Positions 1 to 8,920 of a stretch of DNA of 64,000 nucleotides are shown here, piece by piece. Both the position numbers and the translations under genes were made by a program. The DNA comes from CAIYUC01 sp963682005 (GTDB lineage Bacteria > Bacteroidota > Bacteroidia > Bacteroidales > FEN-979): NCBI GenBank assembly GCA_963682005.1, contig OY820914.1:4650001-4714000 (forward strand), written 5' to 3'. Each line of letters begins with the position of its first letter. The stretch's first letter is position 1. The notes beneath the pieces are model-generated. The model did no database searches. It worked only from the letters and a program-made list of their open reading frames with translations, and was not told where the DNA came from.

Positions 1-714
1 GATCTCGAGATATTTCTTCCTTGTTTCAGGACTTACAGCTAAAATGGAGTGGAAATAAATATGGTCAACATTTTCAATGCCCGGATATTTTAGGCTCCAG
101 TCATCTATTGTTTTTTCCATGGAAGCTTTAAATCCTTTTTCCCTGTAAACTTTTTCGTTAAAAAATGTAGGCTGGATGATAATTGCTTTCTTAATCTTCA
201 GCAATGGGATGCGCCCGTCAGGATCGCCTTTCCAGCCGTTTTCGTTTAATTTGTATGCGAATCCATAGGTTAAAACCCTTTCCATCCATCCTTTGACCAA
301 AGCTGGAAAGTGCATCCAGAAAACCTGGGTTATAAAAACCAGTACATCCGCTTCTGCTACTTTCTTTTGCTGCAACAGCACATCTTTCGGCTTTTGAGAA
401 TTAATAAGCTTTATCAGTTCCTCATCGGTCTTGTTCTTTATATACAGTTTTGCCAACAGTCTCTTTACCGGACCTCCGGCAAGCCCGACGATCATCGCCC
501 GCATGTCCATCTGCTGAAACAGGTCTTTAGGCATGTCTTCATCCACAAAAAATGCAGAATCCATATCCTGAAATATGGGATTGAACTTGATTTTGTACAA
601 ATCAACAACCTCATATTGATGGCCTGCTTCTTTCAGACCCCTGACAAAATTGTCAAGAATGGCTTTTGTAAACGACATTGGATTCGGATGGGCGTAAATG
701 ATTAAGGTTTTCAT
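1..714 (-). CDS. NAD(P)H dehydrogenase (quinone), flavodoxin fold, 3' end cut by window edge
   Basis: The reading frame opens with ATG (MKTLIIYAHPNP) and stays open to the window edge, giving 238 residues without a stop, so the C-terminus lies outside. The N-terminal IIYAHP strand-loop and a central VLVFITQVFWMHFPALVKGW segment match the flavodoxin-like NQO1/MdaB/YwrO family, which transfers two electrons from NAD(P)H through FAD or FMN to quinones in the cytoplasm. The FWMHFPALVKGWMERV stretch is the typical W-x-x-P-A-x-L-K-G-W-x-D/E-R-V signature. No Bacteroidota promoter box was found directly upstream. Family assignment is confident; the exact substrate is not known. Confidence 0.85.
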   Translation of the reverse strand, partial: MKTLIIYAHPNPMSFTKAILDNFVRGLKEAGHQYEVVDLYKIKFNPIFQDMDSAFFVDEDMPKDLFQQMDMRAMIVGLAGGPVKRLLAKLYIKNKTDEELIKLINSQKPKDVLLQQKKVAEADVLVFITQVFWMHFPALVKGWMERVLTYGFAYKLNENGWKGDPDGRIPLLKIKKAIIIQPTFFNEKVYREKGFKASMEKTIDDWSLKYPGIENVDHIYFHSILAVSPETRKKYLEI

Positions 715-852
715 GGTGTACTGTTTTTTATTACGAAATATCGTTTCAAATTTTCGGGTTTCTGTTATCCTTACCCGCCGCCGTTAGCGGGACTTTCTCA
801 ACACAAAAGTTGCCTGTAATGCCGGCTTTCCGTTTGCTTTCGACCTTACGCA

Positions 853-2241
853 TCAATTTTTTACAATCCTTTTCACTACCGCATTTTCAAAATCACAAAG
901 CTTTAACGCATATACTCCTTTTGCAAGCATAGAAATATCTAGTACTGTTTTTAATTCCCGGGTTGATTGCTGCATAAGCAAATACCCATTTATACTGTAA
1001 ATTGATACTGTACCATCTTTAAATCGATCTGTTTTGGCTATCGTTACAAAATTGCCTGCAGGATTAGGATAGATACAAACATTATTATTGTTTGGTCCCT
1101 CTATACTTAAAATGTCGCCGAGTGAAAACACAACTCCAAAATCATTTATGCCTCCCGTACATGCCGTTCCGTATAAAAAAATCCCATCAGAAATAAGTGT
1201 ACCCCTGGGCCCGCTTCCGTTCGTAAAACCGGTAAAGTCCAATAATTTCATATAATCGTTCCCATCTGTTCTTATCTTAAAGATCACTCCGTAATCACTG
1301 ATCCCTCCCTTCATCGTCATCCCATAAAGAAAATTGCCATCAAAAAAGAAGGAATCATAAGGTTTACTTCCGTTTGATATCCCTTCAAAGTCCAATAGTT
1401 TTTCATAGCCGCTGCCATCGGGTTTTATTCTGAAAATCGTTCCCATATCATATAAGCCCCCCGCATATGTCATCCCATACATAAATGTGCCATCTGAAAT
1501 AAGTGAGCCATAAGGCCTGGCACCGTTTAAGACGCCCGTAAAGTCCAACATTTTTGAATACCCGGTTCCATCAGGTTTAATTTTAAAGACAACCCCCATA
1601 TCATTAATACCGCCAATTATTGTCATTCCATAAAGGAAGTTTCCATCATAAATGAGCGAACCGGAAGGATTACTTCCGTTTATGTGCGTGAAGTCCAATA
1701 GTTTTGTATAGTCGCTGCCATCAGGCTTGATCTTAAAAACCGCTCCTTCATTATATGTTCCCCCACCACTTGTCATTCCATAAAGATAACTTCCAACTGA
1801 AATTAGGGAACCATATGGTAAACTTCCGTTGAGTCCGGAAAAGTCAAGTAGTTTTGAAAAACCACTGCCATCGGATTTTACCTTAAAGATAGTTCCCAGG
1901 TTAAATGTTCCTCCCTGTTCCGCCATTCCATATAAATAGATCCCATCGGAGATCAGGGAACCGCATGGAGTGCTTCCGCTTATGAAACCGTTAAAATCCA
2001 TCAATTTGACATACTCACTTCCATCCGGATTTAGTTTAAATACCGTTCCCTGATCATTTGTCCCGCCATATGCTGTCATTCCGTACAGAAAGTTGTTCTC
2101 ATACACAAGCGAACACCCGGGCCACCTTCCGTTGGCAGCGCCAGCAAAATCAAGCAATTTGGTATATTGGGCAGAACAGTTGAAGGGGAAATGTGAAATG
2201 CTGAACGATGTAATTGCGAAAAACAAAATAAACTTTTTCAT
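853..2241 (-). CDS. Secreted GloVer-type tandem repeat protein with T9SS C-terminal domain
   Basis: This 462-residue protein has a signal peptide (residues 1 to about 24, ending FNCSA). Seven repeats of about 51 residues follow, each with the pattern LLDF-NG-GSLISDG-YLYGM-GG-G-VFKIKPDGS. This is the choice-of-anchor GloVer repeat (TIGR03803 type), probably a beta-propeller-like surface module. The last 80 residues (IYPNPAGNFVTI ... KGVYALKL, ending VKRIVKN) are a type A T9SS sorting domain, so the protein should be exported across the outer membrane and anchored or released. Ligand and role are unknown. Repeat six is the most divergent. Confidence 0.85.
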   Translation of the reverse strand: MKKFILFFAITSFSISHFPFNCSAQYTKLLDFAGAANGRWPGCSLVYENNFLYGMTAYGGTNDQGTVFKLNPDGSEYVKLMDFNGFISGSTPCGSLISDGIYLYGMAEQGGTFNLGTIFKVKSDGSGFSKLLDFSGLNGSLPYGSLISVGSYLYGMTSGGGTYNEGAVFKIKPDGSDYTKLLDFTHINGSNPSGSLIYDGNFLYGMTIIGGINDMGVVFKIKPDGTGYSKMLDFTGVLNGARPYGSLISDGTFMYGMTYAGGLYDMGTIFRIKPDGSGYEKLLDFEGISNGSKPYDSFFFDGNFLYGMTMKGGISDYGVIFKIRTDGNDYMKLLDFTGFTNGSGPRGTLISDGIFLYGTACTGGINDFGVVFSLGDILSIEGPNNNNVCIYPNPAGNFVTIAKTDRFKDGTVSIYSINGYLLMQQSTRELKTVLDISMLAKGVYALKLCDFENAVVKRIVKN

Positions 2242-2582
2242 GGCTTCAAATTATGTCACCAAAATGCCGGTCGGCAGTCGTTATACCGTCTTTTTCACGT
2301 CACGCGTCACGCGTTACTTTTTCTGAATTTTGCATGTATTCCAGGCCGAAGGTTCGATCATATAAATATAAGAACATTATGAATATACCAATACCCATGA
2401 CATATCCTGGCTTCCATCCATACCTCTACAGCATGGTCCCCGGGGATATTCCTTTGCGCCCCTTGGTGACGTCCTTCGGACGCCTTGGTGGTTTATTTCG
2501 GGCTAAAAAAATGATTGCTTTTAAGTCGGTCCCTTTTCAATACATCACGATAAAACTACTGGCGTGATTGTATTCAATCAGG
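2242..2582. other. Gene-free spacer with a group II intron relic
   Basis: No gene is supported here. The part next to the GloVer gene holds a short GTCACGCGTCACGCG direct repeat. The middle (about 2350-2395) matches the 3' part of the group II intron further along the window (see the separate relic entry). The remainder, up to the isochorismatase-like gene, shows no recognisable element. Confidence 0.6.
2350..2395 (-). mobile_element. Decayed group II intron relic (end of maturase gene and start of domain IV tail)
   Basis: Read on the minus strand, this stretch ends in TGGGTATTGGTATATTCATAA, which translates as WVLVYS-stop. The intact intron maturase at 15.4 kb ends HWELVYP-stop, and the next bases (ATGTTCTTATATTTATATGATCG) match the intron just after its maturase stop with only a few changes. 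Domains V and VI are not recognisable, so this is a fragment, not a mobile copy. Confidence 0.6.
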
Positions 2583-3209
2583 TTAATTTAACTTTTGCTG
2601 CAAATACTTGTCTGCATTTTCTTTGAAAGTTTTCAGATCGGTCACTTTACCGTATCCGCCCTCAGTTATGGTGGCAAGGACACTCGCCTGTACATCCGCG
2701 GCTTTTACGACGTAGTCGATATACTTTACATCCCGGGTAGCGCAGGCATCAGCAATGACGACACATTCAAAGTCAAAGTCATGCCCCGCCCGGACCGCTG
2801 CTTCCAGGCACATCTGGGTCTGCATGCCAATGATGACCAAACGGTTTATATTGTTGCTTTTCAGATATTCCAGCAAATCCGTATTCTGAAAACAATTCAC
2901 CTCTTCTTTCGTGATTACCTTTTCATTTGAGAGCGGTTCAACATTCTTATGTATCGCAAATCCCTTCCCTGTTTTATGGCGGACATGCACTACCAATAGA
3001 TTCTTTTCCCTGAAGATCCCGAGAACTTCTTTGGCGTTCAGGCTTGCCTGGACGGCATTGACCAATCCCGGTCCATCCCCGGGAAAATAGAAATCCTGGA
3101 TGTCGATGATCAATAAAGCTGTTTTAATGGCGCCATCCGCTTTTTGTTGTGAATATGCAGAAAACTGGAACATCAAAAGCACTAACACAAATCCTGCTAT
3201 CTTTTTCAT
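2583..3209 (-). CDS. Exported isochorismatase-like cysteine hydrolase
   Basis: The 208-residue protein has an N-terminal signal peptide (MKKIAGFVLVLLMFQFSAYS). An isochorismatase/nicotinamidase-like alpha-beta hydrolase fold follows. The expected catalytic triad is visible: Asp36 in LLIIDIQDF, Lys101 in VITKEEVNCF and Cys134 in GMQTQMCLEAA. Such enzymes hydrolyse small amides or vinyl ethers (nicotinamide, isochorismate, N-carbamoyl compounds). The signal peptide is less usual, since most family members are cytoplasmic, and suggests a periplasmic amidase. The substrate cannot be told from the sequence. Confidence 0.85.
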   Translation of the reverse strand: MKKIAGFVLVLLMFQFSAYSQQKADGAIKTALLIIDIQDFYFPGDGPGLVNAVQASLNAKEVLGIFREKNLLVVHVRHKTGKGFAIHKNVEPLSNEKVITKEEVNCFQNTDLLEYLKSNNINRLVIIGMQTQMCLEAAVRAGHDFDFECVVIADACATRDVKYIDYVVKAADVQASVLATITEGGYGKVTDLKTFKENADKYLQQKLN

Positions 3210-3386
3210 ATTTTTAATTTTAATGATCGGGGCATATAGACGGGGATTACAATTGAATCCATTATACTGATTAAACTATTTTTATTCAAGAACTAACTGC
3301 AACATCGCACAAAGATCTTAATTTCCGGTGACATGCCGTTGAGCGCCTTGTTGGTGGTTCCATTCCCGGACTCACAAGATCACAAC

Positions 3387-3466
3387 GCCGCAAGGTCACA
3401 AAGTAACAAAGTAACGGTTAAACAGCTAAACAACTAAGCAACTAAACAGCTAAACAGCTAAACAGT
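3387..3466. repeat. Short tandem repeat array ending at the katG stop codon
   Basis: Two related modules, AAGTAACAAAGTAACGG and then about six copies of a CTAAACAG/CTAAACAA octamer, fill the gap. The last unit stops 4 bp short of the katG stop codon. It belongs to the spacer repeat class seen all over this window. Confidence 0.75.
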
Positions 3467-3469
3467 TTA

Positions 3470-5680
3470 TCAGATCACCAGATCATAGCGACCAAGGTTC
3501 ATGACTTTGTTCCATGCAGCCACAAAGTCATGGATAAATTTTTCCCGGGCGTCTGAGCTGGCGTAAACTTCTGCAAGTGCTCTAAGCTCCGAGTTTGAAC
3601 CAAAGATAAGATCTGCACGGGTCCCTGTCCATCTGAGTTCGCCAGTGGTACGATCACGCCCTTCAAATATTTCCTTGGACTCTGAGGTGGGGGTCCAGAT
3701 TGTACTCATGTCAAGCAGATTGACAAAGAAATCGTTGGTAAGTACTCCGGGACGCTTCGTAAATACGCCGTGTGCGGAGTTATCAAAGTTGGTGTTCAAT
3801 ACACGCATACCTCCGACAAGAACAGTCATTTCATGAGAAGTCAGGGTGAGCAATTGTGCTTTATCAACCAACAACTCTTCCGTTGATATGGTGTATTTCA
3901 TTTTCAAATAATTCCGGAAACCATCAGCTACTGGCTCAAGTAAAGCAAAAGAATCCACATCGGTTTGCACTTGCGATGCATCCATACGACCCGGAATGAA
4001 AGGAACTCTCACAACATGACCAGCGGCTTTCGCTGCTTCCTCAACACTTGCACAACCTGACAGTACAATCAGGTCGGCAAGAGAAACCTTTTTACCACCT
4101 GTTTGTGTACGATTGAATTCTTCCTGAATGCTTTCAAGGGTTTTCAGCACATTTGCAAGCTGAGCAGGATGGTTAACGGCCCAGTCTTTTTGCGGAACAA
4201 GACGGACACGGGCACCGTTGGATCCGCCACGCTTGTCGGACCCACGGAACGTAGAAGCTGAAGCCCAGGCGACAGATACCATCTGAGATGCCGAAAGTCC
4301 GGAATTTAATATTTTCGCTTTCAGTGCTGCAATATCTTCCTCATCAATTAATACATGATCCATGGCAGGGATCGGATCCTGCCAGATCAAATCTTCAGAA
4401 GGTACTTCAGGGCCTAAATAGCGTGCCCTTGGCCCCATATCCCGGTGAGTAAGCTTAAACCATGCACGGGCAAAGGCATTCTCAAATTCACCAGGATTTT
4501 CATAGAACCGCCTAGAAATTTTTTCATATACGGGATCGAAACGCAACGAAAGATCGGTGGTAAGCATGGTTGGCGGATGTTTTTTAGAGGCATCATGGGC
4601 ATCAGGAATGATTTCCCCGGCATTTTTTGCCGTCCACTGATGCGCACCCGCAGGGCTTTTTGTTAATTCCCATTCATATTTAAAAAGGTTTTCGAAGAAG
4701 AAATTACTCCACCTGGCTGGGGTTTGTGACCATGTTACCTCCAGACCGCTGGAAATTGTATCGCCTCCTTTGCCTGAGCCAAAAGTGCTCTTCCAGCCCA
4801 GCCCCTGCTCTTCAATGCCGGCCGCTTCGGGTTCAGGTCCGACGTGTGCTGCATCTCCTGCCCCATGCGTCTTGCCAAAGGTGTGGCCACCTGCAATCAG
4901 TGCCACGGTCTCTTCATCATTCATGGCCATGCGGGCAAACGTTTCGCGAATATCTTTAGCCGCAGCAATAGGATCCGGGTTTCCGCCCGGTCCTTCAGGG
5001 TTTACGTAAATAAGCCCCATTTGTACGGCCGCAAGCGGATTATCAAGGTTACGTTCACCGGAGTAACGGTCGTCACCTCCCAGCCACTTTATTTCAGCCC
5101 CCCAGTATACGTCCTCTTCCGGTTCCCAAACATCTTCACGACCACCTGCAAATCCAAAAGTTTTGAACCCCATTGATTCCAGGGCTACATTACCGGCAAG
5201 GATCATAAGATCGGCCCAGGATATTTTCCGGCCATACTTTTGCTTTATCGGCCAAAGGAGCCTGCGTGCCTTGTCGAGGTTGACATTATCGGGCCAACTG
5301 TTGAGCGGTGCAAAACGTTGCTGACCGCTACCGGCACCTCCCCGGCCGTCACCAATGCGGTATGTACCCGCACTGTGCCATGCCATACGGATGAACAAGG
5401 GTCCGTAATGTCCGAAATCTGCCGGCCACCAATCCTGGGAATCGGTCATCAGCCTGTTAAGGTCTTTTTTTAATGCCTCCAGATCCAGGCTCCTGAATTC
5501 TTCGGCATAATGAAAATCTTCACCCATTGGGTTAGATAAGGAGGAGTGTTGACGCAATATGTTCAACTTTAACTGATTTGGCCACCAATCGCGGTTTTTC
5601 GTTCCTCCACTGCCAACATTGTGCTTGTAAGCTGCCCCGGATACCGGGTCTTTACTCAGGTTTTCTCCATCTTTTTCCAT
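3470..5680 (-). CDS. katG: Bifunctional catalase-peroxidase
   Basis: This 736-residue class I haem peroxidase detoxifies hydrogen peroxide by catalase and peroxidase reactions. Distal haem residues Arg98, Trp101 and His102 lie in FIRMAWHSAGTYR. Trp101, Tyr225 (GLIYVNPEG) and Met251 have the spacing of the KatG Trp-Tyr-Met cross-link needed for catalase activity. The proximal His266 is in GGHTFGKTH. Both the active N-terminal and the degenerate C-terminal peroxidase halves are full length. It is monocistronic, with a TAATTTTG -7 box about 40 bp upstream of the ATG. No OxyR or PerR gene is adjacent. Confidence 0.98.
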   Translation of the reverse strand: MEKDGENLSKDPVSGAAYKHNVGSGGTKNRDWWPNQLKLNILRQHSSLSNPMGEDFHYAEEFRSLDLEALKKDLNRLMTDSQDWWPADFGHYGPLFIRMAWHSAGTYRIGDGRGGAGSGQQRFAPLNSWPDNVNLDKARRLLWPIKQKYGRKISWADLMILAGNVALESMGFKTFGFAGGREDVWEPEEDVYWGAEIKWLGGDDRYSGERNLDNPLAAVQMGLIYVNPEGPGGNPDPIAAAKDIRETFARMAMNDEETVALIAGGHTFGKTHGAGDAAHVGPEPEAAGIEEQGLGWKSTFGSGKGGDTISSGLEVTWSQTPARWSNFFFENLFKYEWELTKSPAGAHQWTAKNAGEIIPDAHDASKKHPPTMLTTDLSLRFDPVYEKISRRFYENPGEFENAFARAWFKLTHRDMGPRARYLGPEVPSEDLIWQDPIPAMDHVLIDEEDIAALKAKILNSGLSASQMVSVAWASASTFRGSDKRGGSNGARVRLVPQKDWAVNHPAQLANVLKTLESIQEEFNRTQTGGKKVSLADLIVLSGCASVEEAAKAAGHVVRVPFIPGRMDASQVQTDVDSFALLEPVADGFRNYLKMKYTISTEELLVDKAQLLTLTSHEMTVLVGGMRVLNTNFDNSAHGVFTKRPGVLTNDFFVNLLDMSTIWTPTSESKEIFEGRDRTTGELRWTGTRADLIFGSNSELRALAEVYASSDAREKFIHDFVAAWNKVMNLGRYDLVI

Positions 5681-5719
5681 AATGATCAGTTGTTACTTCC
5701 TGGTATTTTGTGCTATATA

Positions 5720-5727
5720 CAAAATTA
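5720..5727 (-). promoter_or_regulatory. Putative katG promoter -7 box
   Basis: The minus strand reads TAATTTTG, fitting the Bacteroidota TAnnTTTG element, 40 bp before the katG ATG. No good -33 TTTG is seen at the usual spacing. Confidence 0.5.
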
Positions 5728-5822
5728 ATACAAATCGCCGTCGTTACCAGCCGATAATCTTCGATCCCGGGAAATAAACAATTCTAAAAACCTGAAAAAA
5801 TAAAGATATGATTGTGGGACCT

Positions 5823-6386
5823 TCATATCCTTAGTGAACCGCGGAACCCCCTGGCGGCATAGTATGATTCTGCACCGTTGTGATACACGAAGACATGGTC
5901 GTAGCGACGATCACAATATAGTGCCCCTCCCAGTTTTCTGATCTCAGCAGGTGTCTTCACCCAGCTCGATGTTTTCGTATCGAATTTACCAAGTTTCTGC
6001 AATTTGTAGTATTGTTCTTCGGATAAAATTTCAATGCCCATGTCAGCAGCCATTTCAATCGCGTTATTCCAGGGTTTATGCTCTTTTCTTGAATCAAGTG
6101 CTTCACGGTCGTAACAAACACTTCTACGGCCTTTAGGACTTTCATCTGAACAATCATAAAAAATGGTTTCGCCTGTATCGATGTCGGTACCAACAACATC
6201 CGGCTCACCGCCTGTTCTTTCCAATTCATTCAGTGACCACAGTTTTCCAGGATCAGCTTCCAGCTTTGCATGCAGTTTATCCCATTCAAGACCTTTATGG
6301 CGGTCCATGTTTTGCTCAAAACGGGCTTTTAACACTCCGATCAACTCTTCCTGTTGCTCCGTTGACAACTCCTTTCCATTTCCCAT
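5823..6386 (-). CDS. DUF4256 domain protein
   Basis: The 187-residue protein matches the DUF4256 family along its whole length. Recognisable parts are the WDKLHAKLEADP and LWSLNELERTGGEPDVV segments near the N-terminus, GETIFYDCSDESPKGRRSVCYDREAL in the middle and GGALYCDRRYDHVFVYHNGAESYYAARGFRG at the end. It has no signal peptide and no membrane segment, so it is probably cytoplasmic. Family function is unknown. It precedes the cupin and AHSA1-like genes on the same strand, a common company of small stress-type proteins. Confidence 0.8.
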   Translation of the reverse strand: MGNGKELSTEQQEELIGVLKARFEQNMDRHKGLEWDKLHAKLEADPGKLWSLNELERTGGEPDVVGTDIDTGETIFYDCSDESPKGRRSVCYDREALDSRKEHKPWNNAIEMAADMGIEILSEEQYYKLQKLGKFDTKTSSWVKTPAEIRKLGGALYCDRRYDHVFVYHNGAESYYAARGFRGSLRI

Positions 6387-6411
6387 TGTGATGTTGTTTT
6401 ATTTTGACATG

Positions 6412-6768
6412 TCAATTGTTTTTCAGTTCATCCTCAATCAAAAAATCCCCATCTATGATCAGCACCTTCACCCCGTTTTCGGTGGTTGAACGATGCGAGC
6501 TTAAATTGTCGGACACGACGTATGTCTGGCCTTTTTGTAATGTGAACCGGTCTCCGTTCTCCATTTCGCTTACAAATTCGCCTTCCAGGCAATGAACGAT
6601 ATGTCCTTTCCTGCACCAATGGTCGGCCAGGTATCCTTTTGAATATTCAACGATCCGGATCCTTAACCCGGGGAACTGAACGGTCTGCCATGTTGCCATC
6701 CCGGTCTCCCCAGGATGTTCAACCCGGAAAATTGCTGACCAGTCAATGGTTTGAAAGGGAATTTGCAT
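6412..6768 (-). CDS. Small cupin-fold protein (DHCW-motif type)
   Basis: This 118-residue single-domain cupin has the conserved opening IPFQTIDWS and the ADHWCRKGHIVHCLEGEF motif, with His and Cys residues that may bind metal. A second cupin motif is GQTYVVSDNLSSHRS. Its length fits the family known as DHCW-motif cupin-fold proteins. No enzymatic reaction is established. The gene sits 25 bp from DUF4256 and 105 bp from the AHSA1-like gene, and the three are probably co-transcribed from the promoter upstream of the AHSA1-like gene. Confidence 0.8.
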   Translation of the reverse strand: MQIPFQTIDWSAIFRVEHPGETGMATWQTVQFPGLRIRIVEYSKGYLADHWCRKGHIVHCLEGEFVSEMENGDRFTLQKGQTYVVSDNLSSHRSTTENGVKVLIIDGDFLIEDELKNN

Positions 6769-6873
6769 ATGTTTTCTTTAGGGGGTTTCTAAAATCATCG
6801 AAGTAACTGCATGCGGGCTGGAGGATGGTGCAGGCTGAAATAGCCAAACACTGCCTGCCAGTCACATCAGGAC

Positions 6874-7323
6874 TTAAGCATCCGGAATTTCCGGTTCCAC
6901 TAATTTTATCAGTTTTCCCAGCGATTCCTGCCACCCCAGATAGCACATTTCTACGGGTATGGCAGGAGGAATGCCTTCCTGAACGACGGTAAGATCAGTG
7001 CCCACGGAAACCTTTTTAAGCCAAACTGAAGTGATCATTTCTCCGGGTAAATTGGGGTCGTCAAATTTATCGCTGTATTTTAAGAATTCACCCGGTTTGA
7101 TCTCCAGGAACTTCCCCCCGAAAGATTGGGTATTGCCGGTGGAAAAATTGATGAACGACATTTTATAGCTGCCTCCAACGCGTGCATCCATTTCATGAAC
7201 AATTCCTAAAAATCCGTAAGGCGGGATCCAGGATGCAAGAGCATTGGCTTCGGTGAAGGCACGATATACTTTTTCGGGTGTTGCTTTAACAACCCTGTGC
7301 AATTTTACACTGTTGCCTGACAT
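6874..7323 (-). CDS. SRPBCC/AHSA1-like domain protein
   Basis: The 149-residue protein is a START/Bet v1-like fold of the AHSA1 group: KLHRVVKATPEKVYRAFTEANALASW at the start, RVGGSYKMSF and GKFLEIKPGEFLKYSDKF in the middle, and GWQESLGKLIKLVE at the end. The fold binds hydrophobic ligands in a cavity. The bacterial members are mostly of unknown role and often follow small regulators, but none is adjacent here. A well-formed promoter lies just upstream. Confidence 0.85.
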   Translation of the reverse strand: MSGNSVKLHRVVKATPEKVYRAFTEANALASWIPPYGFLGIVHEMDARVGGSYKMSFINFSTGNTQSFGGKFLEIKPGEFLKYSDKFDDPNLPGEMITSVWLKKVSVGTDLTVVQEGIPPAIPVEMCYLGWQESLGKLIKLVEPEIPDA

Positions 7324-7343
7324 ATGATCTCATTTTAACCGGA

Positions 7344-7377
7344 CAAAGTTAAGCCTGACTAAATGCTTTTGCACAAA
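7344..7377 (-). promoter_or_regulatory. Bacteroidota-type promoter for the AHSA1-like gene
   Basis: On the minus strand a TTTG (-33) is followed after 22 bp by TAACTTTG (-7), 20 bp before the ATG. Both boxes and their spacing agree with the Bacteroidota primary sigma consensus. Confidence 0.65.
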
Positions 7378-7448
7378 ACCGGCAGGGAATTTTTTCTGTG
7401 GTTCTGCATGATTGCCTGCAATCCTGCTGGCGCGCGTCGCCTTGCCTG

Positions 7449-8735
7449 TTATTGCTTTAATTCCTGTAAGACCATCTGTTCGTATTCAGGATTGAAATCA
7501 ATTTTCAGCTTTTCCTCATAGAATGCAATCAACCATTCAATTTTTTCCTTTGAACCGGATTTCCGGTAAATATCTGCCAGGTTTAAAACAGCCATGGAAT
7601 ATCCTGACAGCACAATACCGGAGATCCGGGGAATATCATTCTCTTTAATGGTTTTATAATCGTTCACATTTCCGGTGCTGATGAATTCCTCAATTTTAGC
7701 TTCATCAAAAGAGTAACCGCTATCTGTTGTTTTAATGGGTGTTAGTTTTGATACCAATCCGCAATTTTGAAAATAATCGTTTAACCCACCATAAAGCGCC
7801 GGGGATGCAAAGTTTGAAAAGTATATAGGACGTCCTGCAAAGTTGTCTTCAATGATTTGTAAAAGTATGGCTCTTTGCGGGCTGAGATATGTCCTCTTTT
7901 TCGCCTTTTCCCCATTAATTTTCGTCTGCATATTTTCCGATGCCAGATCAGGATCGACTCTCCATTGCATTTTATGATCATCCTGTAAATTGAATCTTCT
8001 CTTATCGCTGTGGGAAATGCTGATGTAAACATCGGTTGTATCCCATTTAAAAGGGTGAATGTCCATTACCTGTTGATTCGTAAGGTTGATTTCAACATTC
8101 CGTACCGCGTTTTTCATTCCTTTCTTCAGGAACTGAACATACCACGGCCGGTCGATATTTCCAAGGGGAATGACAGATATGTCAGTCCTGAATTTTTCAC
8201 ACAATTGCAGGTAGGAACAAATATCGAAATCGGCATTTCCCCCCGTGAAAAGGATGGCGTTTTGATCACAATTCATAAGAACATTTTTCCCAAACTCTTT
8301 CAGCCAATCCGGATACGCCCCTTTTTTATTTGCCAGTGCATAAAAGTATTTCAATTTACGGGCATCGTAGTTTTGCATGGCAATAAATGCGTTTCCGCTG
8401 CATTCGGCACCATAAAAATATTTTGCATCACCATAATCCGGGTTTAATTCAAGCGCTTTGTCGAGATACCTGAATATCTGTCCGGAATAGGAATAGTCAT
8501 AACCCCGAAGCGGCCGGCTGTCATATGCCCTGTAATGGTTGAACCATCCGAGATAATAATAGATCTCGGCGTCATCCGGCGATTCTTTCAACGCCTGTTC
8601 AAGCAGCTCAATCGCTTCGCTGTAATGCTCATCTTTAAACTCATCCAACGCTTTTTCTTTCAATGTCTTTTCCTGCGAGAAAGCAACCGGAATTGAAAGG
8701 ATTAAAATACAAATTGTCAAAATTATCTTCTGCAT
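7449..8735 (-). CDS. Exported TPR protein with DUF2723-like C-terminal region
   Basis: The 428-residue protein carries a signal peptide (ending IPVAFSQ). Two to three TPR helical repeats follow at about residues 25-120 (KALDEFKDEHYSEAIELLEQAL, AEIYYYLGWFNHY, DKALELNPDYGDAKYFYGAE). The middle part (AILFTGGNADFDICSYLQL, then RTDISVIPLGNIDRPWYVQFLKKG) resembles the soluble tail of DUF2723/GT117 membrane proteins, which read ILFTNGDNDTF and RTDV-V-NLSLL-T-WY. That likeness is my inference from memory of the family. It precedes a GT39-like membrane transferase in the sequence, but 185 bp separate them. Function is unknown. Confidence 0.7.
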   Translation of the reverse strand: MQKIILTICILILSIPVAFSQEKTLKEKALDEFKDEHYSEAIELLEQALKESPDDAEIYYYLGWFNHYRAYDSRPLRGYDYSYSGQIFRYLDKALELNPDYGDAKYFYGAECSGNAFIAMQNYDARKLKYFYALANKKGAYPDWLKEFGKNVLMNCDQNAILFTGGNADFDICSYLQLCEKFRTDISVIPLGNIDRPWYVQFLKKGMKNAVRNVEINLTNQQVMDIHPFKWDTTDVYISISHSDKRRFNLQDDHKMQWRVDPDLASENMQTKINGEKAKKRTYLSPQRAILLQIIEDNFAGRPIYFSNFASPALYGGLNDYFQNCGLVSKLTPIKTTDSGYSFDEAKIEEFISTGNVNDYKTIKENDIPRISGIVLSGYSMAVLNLADIYRKSGSKEKIEWLIAFYEEKLKIDFNPEYEQMVLQELKQ

Positions 8736-8920
8736 TCCTGTTTTCTTTTATGATTACTGGCAGCTGTTTTTATGTGTGCCTATGCACCCTTAATTCTTTA
8801 TTCATCGAACTGAAAAACTGGCACTTTGCCTGTATTGCGACATGCCATTTAGTTGATGCAGGTTTCCCTGTATTTACAGTAAACCAATTATATTGTAAAC
8901 CTTAAGTATTTGTATACATA

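Noticed and set aside
310..705. Plus-strand reading frame of 131 codons
   Set aside because: It is the antisense of the quinone reductase gene, whose minus-strand frame is open over the whole interval and shows family motifs.
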